NCBI RefSeq assembly: GCF_002846575.1
Contig: NZ_PJND01000007.1
Coordinates: 1-64,000, forward strand
Direction: 5' to 3'
Source of the DNA: Flavobacterium lindanitolerans
GTDB taxonomy: Bacteria; Bacteroidota; Bacteroidia; Flavobacteriales; Flavobacteriaceae
Length of the DNA stretch: 64,000 bases
Within the stretch, counting starts at the first letter, position 1; each line of letters opens with the position of its first letter. Positions 25,460 through 34,910 of the stretch are shown piece by piece. Both the position numbers and the translations under genes were made by a program. The notes beneath the pieces were generated by a model. That model did no database searches. It saw nothing but the letters and a program-made list of their open reading frames with translations, and was not told the origin of the DNA.

Positions 25460-25993
25460 TCAAGATTTTTTGAGCCTGGATAAGGTTTCGGCCGTCATAC
25501 GCAGGTAGTTCGCAATATGTTTGTTGGGGATTTCCTGAAACAATTGTGGGCTACGTTTAAGAACTCTTTCATAACGCTCCCGTGGTAATTGGACCAAAAG
25601 GTCTTTTTCTCTTTCAATTTGTTGCAGTACCAAATCTTCCAATATTTCAAGCCAAATCTTAAGATTTTCCGGATTACTGTTAATGAAAGTCATGAACTTT
25701 TCTTTTGAAATAACTTTGACTGTTGTTTTTTTGATTGCCTGTATATAAAAATCTGATGGTTTTTGTGTAAAGAATGAATCGAGTGCAACAACAATATTAT
25801 TTTGATATCCGAAACGAACAATACGTTCTTCTTCTCCATCCGTGATAAAAATCCTCAGGCTTCCGCTCTCTATAAAATAAATATGAGTATCTGTACTCCC
25901 ACCTTTTTTCAGAAATTGATTTCTTTCGACTGTCACCGTTTTTTCAAACAAGCTGCCTATATCAAACTTTTCTATGATTATTGCCTTACTCAT
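25460..25993 (-). CDS. Crp/Fnr-family transcriptional regulator
   Basis: A 177-aa protein with a cyclic-nucleotide-binding-like beta barrel (HIYFIESGSLRIFITDGEEE to IVRFGYQNNIV, about residues 36-78), a dimerisation helix, and a short winged-helix end (IPNKHIANYLRMTAETLSRLKK, recognisable by NYLRMTAETLSRLKK). The RxS residues that bind cAMP are not visible, so it probably responds to another signal or none. The small size is usual for Bacteroidota members. Confidence 0.85.
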   Translation of the reverse strand: MSKAIIIEKFDIGSLFEKTVTVERNQFLKKGGSTDTHIYFIESGSLRIFITDGEEERIVRFGYQNNIVVALDSFFTQKPSDFYIQAIKKTTVKVISKEKFMTFINSNPENLKIWLEILEDLVLQQIEREKDLLVQLPRERYERVLKRSPQLFQEIPNKHIANYLRMTAETLSRLKKS

Positions 25994-26016
25994 GTTATAG
26001 TACTAAAAACGGATTA

Positions 26017-26418
26017 CTATACAACTTTTAGAGCCATACCTCTGGAATGTGGCAGGGTGTCCTTAAAACCAAATTTTTCATACAAATGATTGGCATTACC
26101 ATCAGCCAATAAACTTACATAGCACGATTTTGGTAATTGAGTTTGTATGAAATTGGATATCTGTTCCATAATTAATTTTCCTATACCTTGCCCCTGGTAT
26201 TCCGGAAGTACACAAATATCTACAACCTGGCAGAAGCATCCTCCATCGCCAATAATCCGTCCCATGCCTACGATTGTTTCTTCTTTTTTTATCATGACGG
26301 AATAGACCGAATTTTGGAGTCCTATTGTTGCAGCTTCTATATCTTTACCTGAAAGCCCCGATTTTACACGAAGTTCCCGATAGATTTCTATCGGAATATT
26401 GTTTTCTATGATTTCCAT
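26017..26418 (-). CDS. GNAT-family N-acetyltransferase
   Basis: A 133-aa single GNAT domain. The acetyl-CoA-binding motif A is VCVLPEYQGQGIGKLIMEQI-like (read VLPEYQGQGIGKLIMEQI, about residues 72-89), preceded by the strand GCFCQVVDI. A late LYEKFGFK motif closes the fold. The acceptor substrate is unknown. It lies 23 bp upstream of the Crp/Fnr-like gene on the same strand. Confidence 0.82.
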   Translation of the reverse strand: MEIIENNIPIEIYRELRVKSGLSGKDIEAATIGLQNSVYSVMIKKEETIVGMGRIIGDGGCFCQVVDICVLPEYQGQGIGKLIMEQISNFIQTQLPKSCYVSLLADGNANHLYEKFGFKDTLPHSRGMALKVV

Positions 26419-26607
26419 TCTATTGAGTATTAAGGCAAAAGTTTTTAATTTGCTTGTATAAGTTATAACTACCTTCTACATTTGTCTTATTAAAATCTCT
26501 TTATAAAATATTGATTTTAGCGAGAGCTTATGCTTTTGCCGGCCTGTTTATCCAAAAGTGATAATTTCAGGCTAAGTTACTATTTTCAAAATTTTATAAA
26601 GAACAAA

Positions 26608-27255
26608 ATGAAACAAGATATAAAAATAGCCGTCATTGGCGGTACCGGAAAATCCGGCAAATACCTCGTCAGAGCATTAATCAATCAGGGCTATACTTTC
26701 AAGCTTCTGGTACGAAACCCAAAGAATTTTCAATCGGATTATCCCAATGTAGAAGTTATTATTGGTGATGCTTCTGATTATAATTCAATAGTCCACGTAA
26801 TAAAAGGTTGCAATGCCGTAATCAGCACTCTGGGATTAGGCATTCCTCCCAGTGAACCTACTTTATTTAGTAAAGCAACAGCCAACATTCTTGAGGCGAT
26901 GCAACATTGCAATATGCAACGTTATATTGTAACGACCGGATTGAATGTCAACACTCCGTTTGACAGAAAAGGACAAAAAGCAACATTTGCTACTAACTGG
27001 ATGTATGAAAACTTTCCGGTGTCAACAACAAACAAGCAATTGGAATATGAGCTTTTAGCCAAAAGTGAGCTAAACTGGACTTTAGTGCGACTTCCGCAAA
27101 TTGAGCTTGTTGATGAAAAAACTCCAATTGCGGTGAATCTTGAAGATTGTCCGGGTGATAAAATCAGTGCTGCAAGTCTGGCGGATTTTCTTATTGGACA
27201 GCTAAGTGATAAAACTTTCCTTAAAAAAGCACCTTTTATTGCGAATTTACCTTAA
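26608..27255 (+). CDS. NAD(P)-binding atypical short-chain dehydrogenase/reductase
   Basis: About 215 aa from ATG 26608, which follows an A-rich leader; the longer frame adds 26 unlikely residues. It has the N-terminal nucleotide motif IAVIGGTGKSGKYLVRALI (GxxGxxG at about residues 9-15), then VEVIIGDASDY and CNAVISTLGLG. The atypical SDR (NmrA/BVR-B-like) family includes NADPH sensors and reductases; no catalytic YxxxK is evident. Confidence 0.8.
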   Translation: MKQDIKIAVIGGTGKSGKYLVRALINQGYTFKLLVRNPKNFQSDYPNVEVIIGDASDYNSIVHVIKGCNAVISTLGLGIPPSEPTLFSKATANILEAMQHCNMQRYIVTTGLNVNTPFDRKGQKATFATNWMYENFPVSTTNKQLEYELLAKSELNWTLVRLPQIELVDEKTPIAVNLEDCPGDKISAASLADFLIGQLSDKTFLKKAPFIANLP

Positions 27256-27260
27256 ACAAA

Positions 27261-27283
27261 AAAGCGGGCTATTAGCCCGCTTT
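27261..27283. terminator. Bidirectional intrinsic terminator
   Basis: A 10-bp stem AAAGCGGGCT / AGCCCGCTTT with loop ATT, flanked by A and T runs. It serves the plus-strand SDR gene and the minus-strand ureohydrolase gene that end on either side. Confidence 0.88.
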
Positions 27284-27290
27284 TTAATTC

Positions 27291-28379
27291 TTATCTGTTG
27301 AATTTAATCTTTTGTCCTACCGGAAGTCCATTATTTTTGGCTAAAACACCACACATATGGAAAAGCATTCTGGCTCCAACGTTCCCGTCCCAATCATCAT
27401 CCCCCGGAGCTACTTCTACCAAATCAAACCCGATAATTTCCTTACCGCTTTCTCCCAGTTTGCTTAAAAGATAAGCGGCCTGTTCAAAAGAGAATCCGCC
27501 CGGAACCGGTGTTCCCGTATTTGGGCAATACCATGGATACATACCGTCAATATCAAAACTGATGGCTACTTTTTGCGGAAGCGCTGCAATAATAGCTTCG
27601 CACTGCTGTTCCCAGGTTTTGCCTGTAAACGTCTCCGCTTTTAAATCCATATCGGTATGAACCAACACACGATTTCCTTGTTCGAAAGCCGTTTCCACTT
27701 CCTGCTGGCAGAAATCGCGTATTCCTACCTGTACAATTTTGGTAATTTGTGGAATTTGTAAGGCATTGTACATAATTGAGGCATGAGAATAGGTAAAGCC
27801 TTCGTAGGCAATTCTCAAATCCATGTGGGCGTCCAGATGCAGTAAGCCAAAGTCATTATGTTGAGTGGCCAGTGCTTCGTAATAGCCTAATGGCGTAGAG
27901 TGGTCACCACCTAAAAGGGCTACTTTTTTGCCTTTTTTAGTCCAGTACAATACTCTTTCCTTTACTTCTTCTTTCAGATTTTTACAAACCTTGTTGATTT
28001 TATCCAAGTCTGACTGCAATCCCGGAAGGCTTTCGATAACCTCGCCACTTTCCAGAGCCTCGATTATAGGCTGTGCCAAACTTTTATACTTTTCGCTTTC
28101 CTTTGCCCATTTTTCTGTCTGCTCGGTTTGGTCAAGATAGATTCCCAGTTTCCACAATTCCGGAAATTCCTGATGGTGTAAATCTACCTGAAACGATGCA
28201 TCCAAAATGGCATCAGGACCTTCAGAAGCTCCGGCTCCATAACTCACCGTTACTTCCCAAGGCACAGGAATGATAATGATTTCACTGTCTTCGGCAGAAA
28301 ATGGAAGTCCAAAGATACTTGCATCTGCCAAGCCCGGCTGACTTGGGTCAAATTTTTTTATGATTTGTTCTTTTGTCAT
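27291..28379 (-). CDS. Ureohydrolase-fold (arginase/agmatinase family) enzyme
   Basis: A 362-aa member of the manganese-dependent arginase/agmatinase/formimidoylglutamase superfamily. All six metal ligands are seen: His160 in LLGGDHS, Asp183/His185/Asp187 in LDAHMD and Asp276/Asp278 in ISFDIDG. After the last pair the usual xxDP reads GMYPWYCPNTGTPVPGG, so the conserved Asp is Tyr. An extra helical stretch (about residues 82-148) enlarges the N-terminal half. It starts 44 bp after kynureninase and is almost certainly cotranscribed with it, ahead of a shared terminator. That context suggests a step in tryptophan breakdown instead of arginine, but the substrate is unknown. Confidence 0.85.
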   Translation of the reverse strand: MTKEQIIKKFDPSQPGLADASIFGLPFSAEDSEIIIIPVPWEVTVSYGAGASEGPDAILDASFQVDLHHQEFPELWKLGIYLDQTEQTEKWAKESEKYKSLAQPIIEALESGEVIESLPGLQSDLDKINKVCKNLKEEVKERVLYWTKKGKKVALLGGDHSTPLGYYEALATQHNDFGLLHLDAHMDLRIAYEGFTYSHASIMYNALQIPQITKIVQVGIRDFCQQEVETAFEQGNRVLVHTDMDLKAETFTGKTWEQQCEAIIAALPQKVAISFDIDGMYPWYCPNTGTPVPGGFSFEQAAYLLSKLGESGKEIIGFDLVEVAPGDDDWDGNVGARMLFHMCGVLAKNNGLPVGQKIKFNR

Positions 28380-28423
28380 GATTTATTTTTTTGAGAACCG
28401 AAACAAATCGGTTCTTAGCTTTT

Positions 28424-29704
28424 TTATTTGTGAGATAGTATTCCTTGCTTCAATATCTGTCCGAATTCATACATGTCTTCGAAAGAGCAATATAACGGAA
28501 CCGGCGCTAAACGGATTACGTTGGGTTCTCTCCAGTCTGTTATGACACCGTTTTTCATCAGATAGTCAAACAGGGTTCGTCCTTCGCCATGCAGAAACAC
28601 GGATAATTGGGAGGCTCTTTCTTCCTGATTTTCCGGAGTAATGATTTCAAATGTACTGTCGACTTCTTTGTCGATTTCATGCAGGATAAATTCCAAATAG
28701 GAAGTAATCTTATTTCTTTTTTCAATCAGGGCATCCATTCCTACTTCGGCAAACATTTCGACCGAAGCCAAATAAGGCGCTAAAGACAATATAGGAAGGT
28801 TGCTTATCTGCCAACCGTTTGCTCCGGTTTCAGGAGAAAATTTTGGCTCCATCAGGAAGCGCCTTTCTTTGTTGTGTCCCCACCATCCGGCAAAACGATT
28901 AAGTTCGTAGTTGTCGTGGTGCATTTCATGGACGAAACATCCTGAAGCATTTCCAGGACCTGAATTCATGTATTTATAACTGCACCAGGCTGCAAAATCT
29001 ACATCCCAGTCGTGCAATTCGAGTTTTATGTTTCCGGCAGCATGTGCCAAATCCCAGCCTACATAGGCTCCGACTTTGTGTCCGGCTTCTGTTATGGTCT
29101 TAATATCGAATACCTGTCCGGTATAATAGTTTACACCTCCGATCAATACCAAAGCTATTTCTTCTCCTAATTCTTCAATTTTGGCAAGTATATCTTCGAG
29201 ACGGATGTTGTGTTCTCCTTCTCTTCTTTGCAGTTCTACGATAGCGTCATCCGGATTGTAACCGTGAAAACGCACCTGGCTTTGCAACATGTATTGGTCA
29301 CTTGGAAAGGCTTTTGCCTCACAAAGTATTTTGTATTTCTTTTCAGTTGGGCGATAGAAAGATACCATCAGAAGGTGAAGGTTTACCGTCAGGGTATTCA
29401 TCACGGAAACTTCAGACGGAAGCGCTCCTACAATTTTGCTTAAAGGTGCCGCAAATCTTTCATGGTAATCCCACCACGGCTTTTCTGCATAGAAATGTCC
29501 CTCTACAGCCAGCTTTGCCCAATCATCCATAACTTCATCTACATAGGCTTTGGTTCTTTTAGGCTGCAATCCTAAAGAGTTTCCTGTAAAATAGATTACT
29601 TTCCTTCCATTTACCTGTGGAAAAAGAAACTCATTTCTGTAGTGGTGCAGTTTGTCTTGCGAATCCAGTTCTTGTGCAAATTCGCGGGTATTTTGAAAGG
29701 TCAT
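28424..29704 (-). CDS. kynU: Kynureninase
   Basis: A 426-aa PLP enzyme that cleaves (3-hydroxy)kynurenine to (3-hydroxy)anthranilate and alanine. Marks of the family are YFTGNSLGLQPKRTKAYV (about residues 38-55), VGWDLAHAAGN (about 214-224) and the PLP lysine in AWCSYKYMNSGPG (about 241-253). The substrate comes from Kmo, encoded at 17779-19128. No tryptophan dioxygenase or conventional formamidase is in the window. Confidence 0.93.
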   Translation of the reverse strand: MTFQNTREFAQELDSQDKLHHYRNEFLFPQVNGRKVIYFTGNSLGLQPKRTKAYVDEVMDDWAKLAVEGHFYAEKPWWDYHERFAAPLSKIVGALPSEVSVMNTLTVNLHLLMVSFYRPTEKKYKILCEAKAFPSDQYMLQSQVRFHGYNPDDAIVELQRREGEHNIRLEDILAKIEELGEEIALVLIGGVNYYTGQVFDIKTITEAGHKVGAYVGWDLAHAAGNIKLELHDWDVDFAAWCSYKYMNSGPGNASGCFVHEMHHDNYELNRFAGWWGHNKERRFLMEPKFSPETGANGWQISNLPILSLAPYLASVEMFAEVGMDALIEKRNKITSYLEFILHEIDKEVDSTFEIITPENQEERASQLSVFLHGEGRTLFDYLMKNGVITDWREPNVIRLAPVPLYCSFEDMYEFGQILKQGILSHK

Positions 29705-29840
29705 TGGTTGTTTTTTAGATGGGCGTAAAAATAGGAAAAAAGATTGATTTTGGAAAGATTTGAGTAGCTCGAAGGTTTGTTTTGAACTTAGATAAAAGGT
29801 AAATTTTGGATGTATATTGGAATGATTATACTGTTTTTGA

Positions 29841-30049
29841 ATAAAAGGCTGATTTGTTTGGACGCGGATTGAAACGGATTTCGCGGAGGGTCGCGGATTT
29901 TTGAGAGAACTTGTGCGGTAGTTTAATCAGGGAGCAGATTCTGCCGCAGATTGGGATGATAATGTTGTTTGGGATAAAAGGCTGATTTTGTTTGGACGCG
30001 GATTGAAACGGATTTCGCGGATTAACGCGGATTTTTGAGAGAACTTGTG
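29841..30049. repeat. Two direct copies of a 75-bp repeat with CGCGGATT motifs
   Basis: Copy 1 is 29841-29915 and copy 2 is 29974-30049. Both start ATAAAAGGCTGATT, continue with TTTGGACGCGGATTGAAACG and GATTTCGCGGA, and end TTTTTGAGAGAACTTGTG. They differ mainly at GGGTCGCGG versus TTAACGCGG. Similarity extends to GATTGGGATGAT after each copy, giving a unit of about 130 bp. The gap 29705-30154 otherwise holds no gene. Confidence 0.8.
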
Positions 30050-30100
30050 TGAAGCAATTTTTAGCCAGGGATTGGGATGATTAGTTGATTATATGAAAAT

Positions 30101-30130
30101 AAAAAATCTCGTCATTACTGACGAGATTTT
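30101..30130 (-). terminator. Intrinsic terminator after queA
   Basis: A 12-bp stem AAAATCTCGTCA / TGACGAGATTTT (30103-30114 and 30119-30130), loop TTAC, with T run on the minus strand, 24 bp beyond the queA stop. Confidence 0.85.
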
Positions 30131-30154
30131 GATTTTTTATAGTTAAAAATCTGA

Positions 30155-31204
30155 TTACAGAATTAGCATGGCATCACCATAAGAATAGAATCTGTATCCT
30201 TCTTTGATGGCTTCTTCGTATGCTTTTTTCATAAGGTCATGTCCTGTGAAAGCCGAAATCATCATTAAAAGAGTTGATTTTGGTGTGTGGAAGTTAGTAA
30301 TCATGCAGTCTGCAATACTAAAATCATGCGGAGGGAAAATAAATTTATTTGTCCAGCCATCGTATGGATTTAATGTTTTTGCAGAAGAAACCGAACTTTC
30401 AATTGCACGCATAGAAGTAGTTCCTACAGCGCATACTTTTTTCTTGTTTGCTTTTGCTTTATTAACGATATCGCAGGCTTCCTGAGTAATTTTCAATTCT
30501 TCAGAATCCATTTTGTGTTTGGAAAGGTCTTCTACCTCAACCGGGTTGAAAGTTCCTAATCCGACGTGCAACGTTACTTCAGCAAAATCAATTCCTTTGA
30601 TTTCCAACCTTTTCAATAAATGTTTTGAAAAGTGCAAACCTGCTGTTGGTGCAGCTACTGCTCCTTCTTCTTTGGCATAAATTGTCTGGTAACGTTCTGC
30701 ATCTTCCGGAGTTACTTCACGGTTGATGTATTTTGGGATTGGAGTTTCTCCAAGCTCTGTCAGCTTGTTTCTGAATTCTTCGTAAGAACCGTCGTAAAGA
30801 AAACGAAGTGTTCTTCCTCTTGAAGTCGTATTATCGATAACCTCTGCAACTAATGAGTCATCGTCTCCAAAATATAGTTTGTTACCAATTCTGATTTTAC
30901 GGGCCGGGTCAACCAAAACGTCCCAAAGTCTTTGCTCGGCATTTAATTCTCTCAACAAGAAAACTTCGATTCTGGCTCCTGTTTTTTCTTTATTTCCATA
31001 AAGTCTTGCAGGGAAAACCTTGGTATTGTTCAGTACCATTACGTCACCTTCTTCGAAATAATCGATTATGTCTTTGAACATCTTGTGTTCAATAGTTTTA
31101 GTTTTTCTGTTTACTACCATCAGACGGGATTCGTCTCTGTTTTCTGCCGGATATTCCGCCAAAAGTTCTTTCGGTAAATTGAAATTGAAGTGTGATAATT
31201 TCAT
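30155..31204 (-). CDS. queA: S-adenosylmethionine:tRNA ribosyltransferase-isomerase
   Basis: A 349-aa enzyme that transfers the ribosyl group of SAM to preQ1 in tRNA to form epoxyqueuosine. Typical sequence: [26 protein letters not shown] at the N terminus (seen as [16 protein letters not shown]), [15 protein letters not shown] (about residues 54-68), [13 protein letters not shown] (about 181-193) and [20 protein letters not shown] near the end. It has its own promoter (31268-31299) and a strong terminator. Partner of queE at 7043-7678. Confidence 0.95.
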   Translation of the reverse strand: MKLSHFNFNLPKELLAEYPAENRDESRLMVVNRKTKTIEHKMFKDIIDYFEEGDVMVLNNTKVFPARLYGNKEKTGARIEVFLLRELNAEQRLWDVLVDPARKIRIGNKLYFGDDDSLVAEVIDNTTSRGRTLRFLYDGSYEEFRNKLTELGETPIPKYINREVTPEDAERYQTIYAKEEGAVAAPTAGLHFSKHLLKRLEIKGIDFAEVTLHVGLGTFNPVEVEDLSKHKMDSEELKITQEACDIVNKAKANKKKVCAVGTTSMRAIESSVSSAKTLNPYDGWTNKFIFPPHDFSIADCMITNFHTPKSTLLMMISAFTGHDLMKKAYEEAIKEGYRFYSYGDAMLIL

Positions 31205-31267
31205 AATAGGATTTTGATTTGAGGTATAAAACCGGCTTTCTGAAGGCCCTAAATTTTAAACCGGCTG

Positions 31268-31299
31268 CAAATATACGATGGTACGATAGGCGTTGTCAA
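31268..31299 (-). promoter_or_regulatory. Promoter of queA
   Basis: On the minus strand TTG (31297-31299), 21-nt spacer, TATATTTG (31268-31275), a full match to the Bacteroidota consensus, about 64 bp before the queA ATG. Confidence 0.65.
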
Positions 31300-31377
31300 G
31301 TGTTTTTGCTTTTATTTAGTCAGAAATTTTTATGTTGGTTACAGCGCAAAGTGTTGAAGCCTATAAACATTGGGATT

Positions 31378-32604
31378 TTAGATTTCACTCATCTGAAAAC
31401 CAATGCTCTTTATATCTTCCCAAAAATGAGGATAGGATTTTGAAACTACCCCGGCATCTTTTATGATTATTGGAACCTTTAATGCTAAAGGCGCAAAGGC
31501 CATCGCCATTCTGTGGTCATCATAGGTGGTTATTGAAACGCCTGATTTTATTTCTTCTGACTTGCCTAATTCTAAGGTGTCCTGGGTTACTTTTATTACA
31601 GCACCCAATTTTTCGAGTTCGGTTTTTAAAGCTTCCAGACGGTCTGTTTCTTTGATTTTTAGCGTATGCAATCCCGACAAATGACATGTTATTCCCAATC
31701 CGAAACAGGTCACGGCAATTGTCTGGGCAATATCCGGTGAGTCATTCAAATTCAGCTTCAGGGTTTCCGCAATCCTGGCCGTACTCTTTTTTAGGATAAT
31801 GGAGTTGCCCTCGTAAATTGTGTCTACTCCCAATTTTCTATAAATCTCTGCCAATACCGAATCGCCTTGAAGACTATGCTTCTTGTAGCTGGAGAGTTTT
31901 ATTTCTGTTCCTGTTTCAGACAAAGCGGCTATCGCATAAAAATAGGAAGCCGAACTCCAATCTGATTCTACCGTGAGTTGGCGTGCCTGAATTTCTTTTT
32001 TGGACTGAATTGTAATTGTATTCTCTTTAAAACTTGTTTCAACGCCAATTTCCTCCAACAGCGCCAAAGTCATTTTGATGTAAGGTACTGATGTAATTTT
32101 TCCTTCCAATTGAAGTTCCAACCCATTTTCAAGTTTAGGTGCGATTAACAGCAAAGCCGAAATATACTGGCTGCTGATATTGGCCGGAAGCGAAACCTTA
32201 TTTTTAGAAAGCTGCTGTCCTTTGATTTTAATTGGCGGAAAACCTTCTTTCTCTTCGTAGGTAATAGAAGCTCCAAGCTGGTTCAAGGCATCAACTAAAA
32301 TTTTAATGGGGCGTTCTTTCATTCTTGACGAGCCGGTCAGGATGACTTCCCTATTCTCCTGAGTTGCAAAATAGGCCGTCAGAAACCGCATTGCCGTTCC
32401 GGCATGATGTACGTCTATTACTGAATCTTTTGTATTGAGCGCTTTGGTCATCACTTCAGAATCATCAGAATTTGAAGTATTTTTTAGAACAATCGCAGGA
32501 TATAAAGCCTGTAGCAGTAGTAACCTGTTGGTTTCTGACTTGGATCCTGTTATCGAAATTTCAGATTTGACAGTGCAGGTTGCTGGCTTTAGACTTAGAT
32601 TCAT
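31378..32604 (-). CDS. aroA: 3-phosphoshikimate 1-carboxyvinyltransferase (EPSP synthase)
   Basis: A 408-aa EPSP synthase, sixth step of the shikimate pathway. The N-terminal active site reads ITGSKSETNRLLLLQAL (about residues 18-34), then HAGTAMRFLTAYFA (about 65-78). Later blocks are ESDWSSASYFYAIAAL and the C-terminal TYDDHRMAMAFAPLAL (about 360-375). The N-terminal loop has E in place of the usual S-N (KSETNR), as in many Bacteroidota. The gene is 14 bp after the MazG-like gene in the same operon. Confidence 0.92.
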   Translation of the reverse strand: MNLSLKPATCTVKSEISITGSKSETNRLLLLQALYPAIVLKNTSNSDDSEVMTKALNTKDSVIDVHHAGTAMRFLTAYFATQENREVILTGSSRMKERPIKILVDALNQLGASITYEEKEGFPPIKIKGQQLSKNKVSLPANISSQYISALLLIAPKLENGLELQLEGKITSVPYIKMTLALLEEIGVETSFKENTITIQSKKEIQARQLTVESDWSSASYFYAIAALSETGTEIKLSSYKKHSLQGDSVLAEIYRKLGVDTIYEGNSIILKKSTARIAETLKLNLNDSPDIAQTIAVTCFGLGITCHLSGLHTLKIKETDRLEALKTELEKLGAVIKVTQDTLELGKSEEIKSGVSITTYDDHRMAMAFAPLALKVPIIIKDAGVVSKSYPHFWEDIKSIGFQMSEI

Positions 32605-32618
32605 TTTATATTGATTTG

Positions 32619-32945
32619 CTATTTGAGTTTTTCGTTATTCTTGTGTCGGTCCTTATCTCTGTTGGATTTCAGTTCCATTTTTTTATCAAAAGCTTCCTGA
32701 AGATTGATTCCGGTTTGATTTGCCAGACACAAAACCACAAAAACCACATCAGCTAATTCTTCACCCAGGTCTTTGTTTTTATCTGATTCTTTTTCTGACT
32801 GTTCACCATAGCGACGGGCTATAATACGGGCTACTTCTCCAACTTCTTCAGTGAGTTGTGCCATATTTGTAAGTTCATTAAAATAACGAACTCCGTGTTC
32901 TTTTATCCAGTTGTCAACCTGAAGTTGTGCATTTTTTATTTCCAT
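32619..32945 (-). CDS. MazG-like nucleotide pyrophosphohydrolase
   Basis: A 108-aa all-alpha NTP pyrophosphohydrolase. The metal-binding motifs are LTEEVGEVARIIARR (ExxE, about residues 31-45) and GEELADVVFVVLCLANQ (ExxxD-like, about 62-78). It probably hydrolyses non-canonical nucleotides. Only 3 bp separate it from the upstream DUF3857 gene. Confidence 0.85.
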   Translation of the reverse strand: MEIKNAQLQVDNWIKEHGVRYFNELTNMAQLTEEVGEVARIIARRYGEQSEKESDKNKDLGEELADVVFVVLCLANQTGINLQEAFDKKMELKSNRDKDRHKNNEKLK

Positions 32946-32948
32946 AGG

Positions 32949-34898
32949 TTATACTTTTTTAAGTACTACTTTTTCATTTTGTTTTTCCAGCATTTTCTTA
33001 TAGAAATCTCTTAGCGTATGATAATAATCCGGCGGAATATTAGAATAATTCATATCCAATATTGTGGTGACCTGAACCTGATTTGCCGTTTTTATAATAT
33101 TATATTTGAAAGAACCTATGTTACTTTCCATATAGATTGCAATAGGCTCCGGCATCGACTCCACTTCATATCCTTTAGGAATTGTGATCGTATATGAGTA
33201 CTTATCCTGGTAAGGGAACATAAAATCTACCGGAAATTCTCTTACCTCATCCTTAAACGGATTTTCATGCCTGGCATAATGAAGCATTGGCGAGAAATAA
33301 ATTTTATTTCCGATACGGTCTGCCAAGTTATTATTGACAAAACTAAAGGTTTCTATAATAGGTTTTGATAAATCATTGTCGTTAGTTGTTGTATATTCTC
33401 CAACTTCAACCCCGCCATAACGCTTTTCCATTTCTTCGAGGTACTTGTCTTTCGAGGTTTTTAAATGAATTTCTCTAAAACCATAAGCATTGTAGTCAAA
33501 ATATTGCGCCCTGATTTTTCCTTCAACTTTACCTTCTTCATCAATTGCCGCTATCACGTTGACAACTTCTTTAGAGTTACTTTTAGGTGCAAGGTCTACT
33601 TCTATAGAGGTCTTGTCGTTTCTTATCATTCTTCCAAGCCAGTTTAATGCCCGAAATGGCAAAATATTAGGCAAGGCATTTTTTGATGTGGCGTCTAACA
33701 GTATTTGCTGATTATTGTCAAGCTCAACCCCGGCAATAACATAATTATAGGCTGACGGTGCAGGATATACCGCAATTCCATTTGAGCGTGTACTGATTAA
33801 TACCGGATTGGCCTTAAGTTCTGCATATCTCAACATTGCTACAAGCATCAGGTTAATTTCAGCCACATTTCCTACTTTCTCTGCATATGCTTTTTTCACC
33901 CCAACATTACAATAATAACTGTTCTTTTCATTCCAGTTCATTCTGGTCTTGACATAGTCGAAAATTAGTTTTATTTTTTCTTCTCTAGATGTAACGCCTT
34001 TTATGATTGGTTCAATATCTTTTTCAAAATAGGATTTATAGTTTAGTTCATCTCCAAAATCCTTATGTTCATAGATATTCTTGGTTACTGATGCCCAATC
34101 TGCCGCATAATTTTTCAGTCCCTGATTTGGAAAATCTGTAGAGGCCAGTTCAAATTGCAGCATAGATCTGTAATTATCAATATTATTGACATATGATTCT
34201 TCCTTTAATGCTTTTACATTCTCAATGTTATAAACCGTTACCAGTTCATTAAATTTTTGGGCTGCTGCTGATGCCACTACCGAAGGTTTTTTGTTAACCT
34301 TGAGATAGCCTTTCATAAAAACGCTATAATTAAAGTATTGCGGTATGGCAATTCTATATTCTACATAATCTGCCGGAATAGGATATTGAAAATACCAATC
34401 GTTAAGAGAAGTCAGATAGGGTGTTCTCATTGTATATTTATACTCTATGACACTCCCTTCCTTCACGTTAGGCATTGTTATTTTTTTTAAGCTGTATATT
34501 TCATTGACTTTTTCTGTAAATTCTCCATCGCTCTTCAGCTTTGTTTTTTCAACCTTATCGCCAACCAGGTTATAGGTTACGGCATCGTCAAAAAACAATT
34601 TTATTTGCTTTCCGCCTGTATAATAAGGTATTTGTTCGTTAGCAAACTCATAACCTTCTTTTTTATATATCTTAATTTTTGTTGCGACTTCCGTAACAGC
34701 TACCCAATTTCCATCCATATCATAATCAAGATAGGTATTTCCTTTTTTAAACAGGATTGCCGCTACTGCTGATGTATCTTTAGGATGTACTTTCTCTTTT
34801 AATTCTTCCACAGTTACTTTTCCCAGTTCGTATTTTTTCTGTGCAAACAGGTTTAAAGCAAACAGGACGAAACAAATTGTAAAAATGTTTTTTTTCAT
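32949..34898 (-). CDS. Exported DUF3857/transglutaminase-like protein (copy 2)
   Basis: A 649-aa protein with a signal peptide (about residues 1-19, ending FAQ). DUF3857 covers about 55-220 (KITMPNVKEGSVIEYKYTM, PYLTSLNDWYFQYPIPADYVEY). A transglutaminase-like domain covers about 290-400 (KIKLIFDYVKTRMNWNEKN). Where transglutaminases have the catalytic Cys, this protein reads KAYAEKVGNVAEINLMLVAML, so the Cys is replaced (GNVAEI for GDCKDI) and the domain is likely inactive. It follows a paralogue by 12 bp. Confidence 0.82.
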   Translation of the reverse strand: MKKNIFTICFVLFALNLFAQKKYELGKVTVEELKEKVHPKDTSAVAAILFKKGNTYLDYDMDGNWVAVTEVATKIKIYKKEGYEFANEQIPYYTGGKQIKLFFDDAVTYNLVGDKVEKTKLKSDGEFTEKVNEIYSLKKITMPNVKEGSVIEYKYTMRTPYLTSLNDWYFQYPIPADYVEYRIAIPQYFNYSVFMKGYLKVNKKPSVVASAAAQKFNELVTVYNIENVKALKEESYVNNIDNYRSMLQFELASTDFPNQGLKNYAADWASVTKNIYEHKDFGDELNYKSYFEKDIEPIIKGVTSREEKIKLIFDYVKTRMNWNEKNSYYCNVGVKKAYAEKVGNVAEINLMLVAMLRYAELKANPVLISTRSNGIAVYPAPSAYNYVIAGVELDNNQQILLDATSKNALPNILPFRALNWLGRMIRNDKTSIEVDLAPKSNSKEVVNVIAAIDEEGKVEGKIRAQYFDYNAYGFREIHLKTSKDKYLEEMEKRYGGVEVGEYTTTNDNDLSKPIIETFSFVNNNLADRIGNKIYFSPMLHYARHENPFKDEVREFPVDFMFPYQDKYSYTITIPKGYEVESMPEPIAIYMESNIGSFKYNIIKTANQVQVTTILDMNYSNIPPDYYHTLRDFYKKMLEKQNEKVVLKKV

Positions 34899-34910
34899 GG
34901 TGTCGGTCTA

